12,335 bases of DNA, taken from Roseiarcus sp043784465 (GTDB lineage Bacteria > Pseudomonadota > Alphaproteobacteria > Rhizobiales > Beijerinckiaceae). The notes beneath the pieces were generated by a model. The model had not been told where the DNA came from. It searched no databases and saw nothing but the letters and a program-made list of their open reading frames with translations. The stretch spans positions 1 to 12,335 of the forward strand of contig JAYVYJ010000081.1 in assembly GCA_043784465.1 (NCBI GenBank). The letters are read 5' to 3'. Shown piece by piece: positions 7,232-12,335 of this stretch. Positions within the stretch are counted from its first letter, which is position 1; each line of letters begins with the position of its first letter. The translations under genes were made by a program, and so were the position numbers.

Positions 7232-7243
7232 CTAAAGGTGACA
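7226..7243. promoter_or_regulatory. PpsR/CrtJ-type operator between crtE and crtD
   Basis: TGTCCACTAAAGGTGACA fits TGT-N12-ACA and shares the TTTAG/CTAAA core of the bchC operator, though the left arm has one mismatch to a perfect palindrome (TGTCC/TGACA). It sits in the 98-bp divergent region and overlaps the -35 proposed for crtE and the -10 proposed for crtD, so a single repressor could control both. An extra TGTCACC at 7214-7220 pairs perfectly with GGTGACA at 7237-7243. Confidence 0.75.
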
Positions 7244-7273
7244 CACTACAGGAGCGTGCGCAAGCCGCTTTCC

Positions 7274-7278
7274 GGAGG
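7274..7278 (+). promoter_or_regulatory. ribosome binding site of crtD
   Basis: GGAGG four bases before the ATG at 7283. It fixes the crtD start and is the clearest Shine-Dalgarno on the plus strand. Confidence 0.75.
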
Positions 7279-7282
7279 TTGA

Positions 7283-8761
7283 ATGGCGCGAACGCCGCGC
7301 ATCGTGGTGATCGGCGCCGGCGTCGGCGGCCTGGCCGCCGCCGCGCGGCTGGCCGCGCGCGGCGCGCAAGTGACAGTGCTGGAGCGCGGCCCCACGCCGG
7401 GCGGCAAGATGCGCGTAGTCGAGATCGAGGGCGCGCTTATTGACGCCGGCCCCACCGTCGTGACGATGCGCTGGGTGTTCGAGGACCTGTTCGCCGCCTG
7501 CGGCGAGGATTTCTCAAGCTCCGTGCGGCTCGTCCGGGCGGGGGCGCTCGCGCGTCATGTCTGGCGCGACGGCGCGGCGCTCGATCTCTACGCCGACGTC
7601 GAGCGCAACGCCGAGGCGATCCGCGCTTTCGCAGGAACAAAGGAGGCTGCGGGCTACGTCGCCTTCGCGCGCGCGGCGGCGCGCGCCTACGATGCGCTCG
7701 ACGCGCCTTTCATCCGCGCCGCACGGCCCAGCCCCAACCAGCTTGTCCGGCGCATCGCCAGACAAAGCCCCGCCGGTCTGTTCGCGTTTTCGCCGTTTTC
7801 GACCTACTGGCGCCAGCTCGAAAAGCATTTCAAACATCCGCGTCTCAAACAATTGTTCGGCCGCTATGCGACCTATTGCGGCGCCTCGCCCTATGAGGCC
7901 GCCGCGACCCTGATCGTCGTGCCGCATGTCGAGCGCGAGGGCTCGTGGCTGGTTGAAGGGGGCATGCGCGCGCTGGCGCTGGCGCTGGCCGATCTTGCGA
8001 ACAGACAAGGCGCGCAGTTGCGATATGGCTGCGAGGTCGCCCGCATCGGCGGTCCGGCCGGCGCGCGCCATGTCGAGACGACGCAGGGCGAGCGCTTTGA
8101 AGCCGACGCCGTCGTGTTCAACGGCGACGTCGGCGCGCTGGCGTCGGGTCTGCTGGGCGAGAGCGCGCGGCGCGCGGCCCCCGCGCCTGCGCCGGCGTCG
8201 CTTTCCGCTTTGACATGGTGCCTCAAGGCGCCCGCCGGGGCGCCGTGGCTGCGCCATAACGTGATGTTCGGCGAAGACTATGCAGAGGAATTCGACGCGG
8301 TGTTCGCGCGCCATGCGCTGCCGCAGGACCCGACGATCTATGTCTGCGCGCAGGACCGCGAAACCGGGGGGTCGGCCCCCGAGGAGCGATTGTTCGTCCT
8401 CGTCAACGCGCCCGCACACAATCCCCAGTCTCCCCTCTCGACGCAGGAGATCGACAGATGCGAACAGACGATTGCGGCGGCGCTCCGGCGTTGCGGCGCG
8501 CCGGTGGATTTCAGCCGCGCCGTCCGCACCACGCCCGCGCAATTCGCCAGCCTCTATCCGGGCAGCCGGGGAGCGCTCTATGGCGCGCCGCCCCACGGTT
8601 GGAAGGCGAGTTTCGCGCGGGCGGGGGCGCGGACGGTGTTGCCAGGCCTCTATCTGGCGGGGGGCACGGTTCATCCGGGGCCGGGCGTGCCGATGGCCAT
8701 CCTCTCGGGCGCGCAGGCGGCGGCGGCGGCGGCGCAGGATCTCGGTTTGACGTCGACGTAA
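7283..8761 (+). CDS. crtD: 1-hydroxycarotenoid 3,4-desaturase (methoxyneurosporene dehydrogenase)
   Basis: A 492-residue FAD-dependent desaturase of the CrtI/CrtD family, which introduces the C3-C4 double bond in 1-hydroxy or 1-methoxy acyclic carotenoids on the way to spheroidene or spirilloxanthin. The N-terminal dinucleotide fold is VVIGAGVGGLAAAARLA (residues 8-24), followed by VLERGPTPGGK with the ADP-binding acidic residue. IDAGPTVVTMRWVFEDLF marks CrtD as against CrtI. The C-terminal FAD motif is GLYLAGGTVHPGPGVPMAI, about 35 residues from the end. The start is fixed by a GGAGG four bases upstream. It faces crtE across a shared regulatory region and runs into crtC. Its last residues are an alanine run encoded by repeated GCG codons, and its stop at 8759-8761 lies inside the conserved N-terminal coding part of crtC, in another frame. 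Confidence 0.94.
   Translation: MARTPRIVVIGAGVGGLAAAARLAARGAQVTVLERGPTPGGKMRVVEIEGALIDAGPTVVTMRWVFEDLFAACGEDFSSSVRLVRAGALARHVWRDGAALDLYADVERNAEAIRAFAGTKEAAGYVAFARAAARAYDALDAPFIRAARPSPNQLVRRIARQSPAGLFAFSPFSTYWRQLEKHFKHPRLKQLFGRYATYCGASPYEAAATLIVVPHVEREGSWLVEGGMRALALALADLANRQGAQLRYGCEVARIGGPAGARHVETTQGERFEADAVVFNGDVGALASGLLGESARRAAPAPAPASLSALTWCLKAPAGAPWLRHNVMFGEDYAEEFDAVFARHALPQDPTIYVCAQDRETGGSAPEERLFVLVNAPAHNPQSPLSTQEIDRCEQTIAAALRRCGAPVDFSRAVRTTPAQFASLYPGSRGALYGAPPHGWKASFARAGARTVLPGLYLAGGTVHPGPGVPMAILSGAQAAAAAAQDLGLTST
8716..8733 (+). repeat. (GGC)6 trinucleotide run in the 3' end of crtD
   Basis: Six perfect GGC repeats within a longer G/C-only stretch. In the crtD frame it encodes an alanine run (AQAAAAAAQ), and in the crtC frame six glycines. 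Such runs are prone to slippage in replication, sequencing and translation. It matters here because it lies just upstream of the place where crtC should begin. Confidence 0.8.
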
Positions 8762-9645
8762 GGCCGGGCGGCTACGCGTGGTGGTATCTCGACGCCTTCA
8801 GCGACGACGGCCGCTTCGGCCTGACGATCATCGCGTTCCTCGGCAGCGTATTTTCGCCCTATTACGCGTGGAACGGGCGGCGCGACCCGCTCGACCATTG
8901 CGCGTTCAACGTCGCGCTCTACGGTCCGCGCGACGCGCGCTGGGCGATGACCGAGCGCCGCCGGTCCCGGCTCATGCGCACGGCCGACAACCTACACATC
9001 GGCCCGAGCAGGATGGCGTTCGACGGGTGCGACGTCGTTTATCAGATAGACGAAACCTGCACGCCCCTGCCCCGGCGCCTCAGCGGCGCGGTTCGTTTGA
9101 TTCCGCAAAGCGTCAACGCGCGCGCCTTCACATTAAGCGAAGCGGGCGCGCACGTCTGGCGGCCCATCGCCCCTTTCGCGCGCGTCGCCGTCAACTTTTC
9201 TCAGCCGGATCTGCAATGGGAAGGCGACGCTTATTTCGACTTCAATATGGGCGACGCGCCGCTGGAGGCCGATTTTCGGCGCTGGACATGGTCGCGCGCG
9301 CGCACGCGCAACGGCGCGGCGATCTTCTACGAAGCCGAGCGCCGCGCCGCCCCGCCTCTCGCCCTGTCGCTAAGCTTCAACCGCGACGGGGACTATGAGG
9401 AGACGCCGGCGCCGCCCGTCGCGCCCCTGCCCCGCACGGCGTGGCGCGTCGACCGCGCGACGCGCTCGCAGACCGGCGCCCGCGTGACGGCCACCTTCGA
9501 GGACGCGCCCTTCTACGCGCGCTCGGCGGTGGCGCACCGGCTCGATGGTGAAGACGTGATCTCGATGCACGAGGCGCTCGACCTCGACCGCTTCGCCCAT
9601 CCGCTCGTCAAGCTGATGCTGCCGTTCCGCATGCCGCGGGTCTGA
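8743..9645 (+). CDS. crtC: acyclic carotenoid 1,2-hydratase (hydroxyneurosporene synthase); start codon unresolved
   Basis: CrtC adds water across the C1-C2 double bond of acyclic carotenoids such as neurosporene or lycopene, without cofactor, giving the hydroxyl that CrtF methylates. The family signature begins at RFDVDVRPGGYAWWYLDAF and continues through IIAFLGSVFSPYYAW, HCAFNVALYG, WAMTERRR and DFNMGDAPLEADF to the end at FRMP. About 300 codons are shown from the first conserved residue, near the usual length of 280-300. No ATG, GTG or TTG exists in frame between a TTG at 8599 and an ATG at 8947. The first would begin 160 bases inside crtD; the second would remove about 60 conserved residues. 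An ATG at 8458 with GGAG eight bases before it is also open but lies 300 bases inside crtD. The left coordinate is therefore the beginning of recognisable homology, not a proven start. Stop is TGA at 9643-9645. Confidence 0.88.
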   Translation, partial: RFDVDVRPGGYAWWYLDAFSDDGRFGLTIIAFLGSVFSPYYAWNGRRDPLDHCAFNVALYGPRDARWAMTERRRSRLMRTADNLHIGPSRMAFDGCDVVYQIDETCTPLPRRLSGAVRLIPQSVNARAFTLSEAGAHVWRPIAPFARVAVNFSQPDLQWEGDAYFDFNMGDAPLEADFRRWTWSRARTRNGAAIFYEAERRAAPPLALSLSFNRDGDYEETPAPPVAPLPRTAWRVDRATRSQTGARVTATFEDAPFYARSAVAHRLDGEDVISMHEALDLDRFAHPLVKLMLPFRMPRV

Positions 9646-9646
9646 G

Positions 9647-12335
9647 CTATTCCGCCGCTGCGCGTGGTTGTTTGGCCCAGCGCTTGACCTCTAGCTTTTC
9701 CTCGACGCGCGCGACCTTCTTGCCCCCCGACAACCAATGCGACAGGCGGTCGAGATAAAGGTAGATCACCGGCGTCGTGAACAGCGTCAACGCTTGGCTT
9801 ACTATGAGGCCGCCGACCATCGCATAGCCGAGTGGCTGGCGAAGTTCCGAGCCGGTGCCGTGGCCCAGCATCAGCGGCACGCCGCCCAACAGCGCGGCGA
9901 AGGTCGTCATCATGATCGGGCGGAAGCGCATACGCGCGGCCTTGCGGATGGAATCCTCGCTCGACAGACCCTCGTCGCGCTCGGCGGCGATGGCGAAATC
10001 GACCATCATGATACCGTTCTTCTTGACGATGCCGATCAGCAATATCACGCCGATCAGCGCGATCAGGCTGAACTCGTAGCCAAAGAACATCAGCATCGCG
10101 AGAGCGCCAAAACCTGCGGAGGGCAGCGTCGAGAGAATCGTCAGCGGGTGGATGAAGCTCTCATAAAGTATGCCCAGGATGATATAGACCGCCAGTAGCG
10201 CCGCCAGAATCAGCAAGGGCACGGTCGATAGCGAATCCTGGAACGCCTGCGCATTGCCCTGAAACGCGGTCTGCAACGACAGCGGCAGCTTCAATTCCTT
10301 TTCCGCGTTGCGGATGGCGTCAGTCGCCTGGCTCAGCGCGACGCCCTGCGCGAGGTTGAAGCTGATCGTCACCGCCGGGAACTGGCCCTGATGGTTGACA
10401 GACAAGGGCGCGACGGGAACGGTTGTCCATTTCGCGAACGCCGTCATCGGCACAAGCTGGCCGGAATTGGGCGAGCGGATGTAGAGTTTTTCCAGCGCGG
10501 CGGGGTCCTTCTGCAAATCGGGATCGATCTCCTCGATAATGTAGTAGGTGTTGACCTGCGTGAAATATTGCGCGACTTGCCGCTGGCCGAACGCGTCGTA
10601 CAGCGTGTCGTCGATCTGGGCGGGCTGGATGCCGAAGCGCGAAGCCTGATCGCGGTCGATGGTGAGGCGCAGCGTCGTGCCGGACGCCTGCTGATCGGTG
10701 CCGACGTCGCGCAGTTCCGGCAGCGCGCGCAACTTCCCCAGCATGTTGGGCGCCCAGACGTTCAACTCGTCGTAATTGGCGTCCTGCAACGTGTATTGAA
10801 ACTGAGTGAGCGCCGCGCGCGCCCCGACCGTCACATCCTGCGGGGCTTGCAGATAGAGCGTGACGCCGATCACCTTGGCGAGTTGTGGGCGCAGACGCGC
10901 GATCACCTGAAAGGCGTTGACGTCGCGCTCGTCGCGCGGTTTCAGCGTGATGAACATCCGCCCATAGTTCTGCGAAGCGTTGCCGGTGCCCGAGCCCAGA
11001 CCCATCGCGACGGTCGCCACCGCCGGATCGTCCTGAACGATTTTGCCTATCTGCTCCTGCAATTTGTACATCGCAGGGAACGATACGTCCTGCGCCGCGA
11101 CGGAGGCGCCGAAAATGACGCCGGTGTCCTGCTGCGGGAAGAAGCCCTTGGGGATCTTGACGAACAGATAGCCCGTCGCCGCCATGGTGGCGAGGAAAAC
11201 GAGCAGCGTCAGGAAGCTGTGGCGCAACGCCACGTCGAGCCCGCGCGCGTAACCGTTGGCCAGGGCCTCGAAACCGCGTTCGGTGATGTTGTAAAGCCGC
11301 CCGTGCTTCTCCTCATCGTGGGGTTTAAGAAAGCGCGAGGCCATCATCGGGGTCAGCGTCAGCGACACGATGGCCGACACCACGATGGTCATCGCGATGG
11401 TGACGGAGAATTCGCGGAACAGCCGCCCGATGATGCCGCTCATCATCAACAGCGGGATCAGCACGGCGATCAGCGAGACCGAAATCGAAATCACGGTGAA
11501 GCCGATCTCGCCCGCGCCCTTCAGCGCCGCCTCATAAGGCTTCATGCCGTCCTCGACATGGCGCTGGATGTTCTCCAGCACCACGATGGCGTCATCCACC
11601 ACGAAGCCGACCGCTATGGTCAGCGCCATCAGCGAGAGATTGTCGAGCGAATAGCCGACCGCCCACATCAAAGCCGCCGCGCCCAGCAGCGCCAGCGGCA
11701 CCGTGATCGAGGGAATGATCGTGGCCCAGAAGCTGCGCAGGAACACGAAGATCACCGCCACCACCAGTCCGATGGTGATGAGCAGCGTGTTCTGCACGTC
11801 CGCCACAGAGGCGCGGATGGTGATGGTGCGGTCGGAGACGATCTCGACCTTGATGTCGGCGGGAATGGCCGACGTCAGCCGGCCCAACTGGCGCTTGATG
11901 TTGTCGACGGTGGAGATGACGTTGGCGCCGGGTTGTTTGAACACCACCAGAAAGATACCGCGCTTGCCCTGCGCCCAGCCGGCTTGCGTCCGGTCCGCCG
12001 GCCCCGACACCGCCTCGCCGATGTCGCGCACGCGCACCGGCGCGCCGTTGCGCCAGGCGACGACGACGTTGTTCCATTCCTTAACGTCGGTGAGTTGGTC
12101 GTTGTCGTAGATCGTGAAGGTCTGCCGGTCGCCGATCACCGAGCCTTTCGGATTGTTGACCGTCGCGGTCATGATCTGGGTGCGAACGTCCTCCAACTGG
12201 ATGTTCTTGGCGACCAGTTTCGCTGGGTCGAGCTGGATGCGAATCGCCTTCTGCTGCTGGCCGCCAATGCGCACCAGCGAAACGCCGTTGATCTGGCTCA
12301 TGCGCTGGGCCAAAATATTTTCGGCGACATCGTCG
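9647..12335 (-). CDS. RND efflux pump inner-membrane permease, MdtB/MdtC-like (partial, N-terminus beyond window)
   Basis: A proton-driven resistance-nodulation-division transporter of the HAE1 family; 896 residues are visible and about 140-150 are missing beyond the right edge. The visible part begins at DDVAENILAQRMSQINGVSL in the first periplasmic porter domain. SDRTITIRASVADVQNTLLI precedes TM2, and the TM4 proton-relay pair is in GFVVDDAIVVLENI. LKGAGEIGFTVISISVSLIAVLIPLL, GRLFREF and LTPMMASRFL follow, then the second half with the TM10 lysine in GIVKKNGIMMVDFA. Both relay elements are present, so the pump should be functional. It fits MdtB/MdtC better than AcrB by these segments; the substrate cannot be told (multidrug, bile-like or aromatic compounds). 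The frame stays open to the edge, so the TTG at 12313 is not the start. A membrane-fusion partner is expected upstream, off the right edge. The stop (TAG) is one base from the crtC stop in convergent orientation. No obvious link to photosynthesis. Confidence 0.93.
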   Translation of the reverse strand, partial: DDVAENILAQRMSQINGVSLVRIGGQQQKAIRIQLDPAKLVAKNIQLEDVRTQIMTATVNNPKGSVIGDRQTFTIYDNDQLTDVKEWNNVVVAWRNGAPVRVRDIGEAVSGPADRTQAGWAQGKRGIFLVVFKQPGANVISTVDNIKRQLGRLTSAIPADIKVEIVSDRTITIRASVADVQNTLLITIGLVVAVIFVFLRSFWATIIPSITVPLALLGAAALMWAVGYSLDNLSLMALTIAVGFVVDDAIVVLENIQRHVEDGMKPYEAALKGAGEIGFTVISISVSLIAVLIPLLMMSGIIGRLFREFSVTIAMTIVVSAIVSLTLTPMMASRFLKPHDEEKHGRLYNITERGFEALANGYARGLDVALRHSFLTLLVFLATMAATGYLFVKIPKGFFPQQDTGVIFGASVAAQDVSFPAMYKLQEQIGKIVQDDPAVATVAMGLGSGTGNASQNYGRMFITLKPRDERDVNAFQVIARLRPQLAKVIGVTLYLQAPQDVTVGARAALTQFQYTLQDANYDELNVWAPNMLGKLRALPELRDVGTDQQASGTTLRLTIDRDQASRFGIQPAQIDDTLYDAFGQRQVAQYFTQVNTYYIIEEIDPDLQKDPAALEKLYIRSPNSGQLVPMTAFAKWTTVPVAPLSVNHQGQFPAVTISFNLAQGVALSQATDAIRNAEKELKLPLSLQTAFQGNAQAFQDSLSTVPLLILAALLAVYIILGILYESFIHPLTILSTLPSAGFGALAMLMFFGYEFSLIALIGVILLIGIVKKNGIMMVDFAIAAERDEGLSSEDSIRKAARMRFRPIMMTTFAALLGGVPLMLGHGTGSELRQPLGYAMVGGLIVSQALTLFTTPVIYLYLDRLSHWLSGGKKVARVEEKLEVKRWAKQPRAAAE

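Noticed and set aside
7185..7244. N-terminal extension of crtE to an ATG at 7244
   Set aside because: It would begin inside the operator and cover the promoter. The ATG at 7184 has a ribosome site and starts the conserved protein.
7514..8674. Minus-strand open frame opposite crtD (386 codons)
   Set aside because: Antisense to a gene with clear FAD motifs; the protein is Arg/Ala-rich low-complexity sequence without family signatures.
9645..9700. Bidirectional terminator between crtC and the RND gene
   Set aside because: No inverted repeat with a stem of useful length and no T-run is visible there.
1..12335. tRNA, rRNA, CRISPR arrays, insertion sequences or prophage
   Set aside because: No repeat-spacer pattern, transposase motif, terminal inverted repeats or RNA-gene signature was seen; coding genes fill nearly the whole window.

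Overview
The window is one flank of a purple-bacterial photosynthesis gene cluster. The high GC content, the gene order crtEF-bchCXYZ running toward the expected puf operon with crtDC divergent, and the protein families point to an anoxygenic phototrophic alphaproteobacterium, probably of the Rhizobiales/Hyphomicrobiales side. The assignment below order level is a guess from gene content; no taxonomic marker is present.

Left to right, with the leftward genes on the minus strand. (1) At 1-304 there is a small, divergent ORF in the position of pufQ, followed at the very edge by a perfect hairpin; pufB is expected just outside. (2) At 337-5126 lie bchZ, bchY, bchX and bchC. They are packed with start/stop overlaps or gaps of a few bases and read leftward in the order C-X-Y-Z. 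BchX, BchY and BchZ are the three subunits of chlorophyllide a reductase (COR), and BchC oxidises the 3-hydroxyethyl group, so the block encodes the late steps specific to bacteriochlorophyll a. (3) At 5127-5205 there is a short gap with a convincing bchC promoter whose -10 lies inside a PpsR/CrtJ-type palindrome. (4) At 5206-7184 lie crtF (carotenoid O-methyltransferase) and crtE (GGPP synthase), also leftward. (5) At 7185-7282 is a 98-bp divergent control region with a second PpsR-type palindrome. (6) At 7283-9645, on the plus strand, lie crtD (3,4-desaturase) and crtC (1,2-hydratase). CrtE, C, D and F together imply a spirilloxanthin/spheroidene-type pathway, with crtB and crtI elsewhere. 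(7) At 9647-12335, minus strand and running off the right edge, is the inner-membrane permease of an RND efflux pump of the MdtB/MdtC type. It converges on crtC with one base between stop codons and seems to mark the cluster boundary.

The genes would work together as follows. CrtE supplies C20 precursor for carotenoids and the bacteriochlorophyll side chain, COR and BchC finish the bacteriochlorin ring, CrtC/D/F modify acyclic carotenoids, and the products go to the light-harvesting and reaction-centre proteins encoded by puf next door. The two matching TGT-N12-ACA operators suggest that both carotenoid arms and bchC are repressed by oxygen or light through PpsR/CrtJ.

I found no undescribed multi-gene system. 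The oddest points are that crtC has no usable start codon near its conserved N-terminus, that the crtE/crtD operator has a nested inverted repeat, and that the pufQ-position protein is very divergent.
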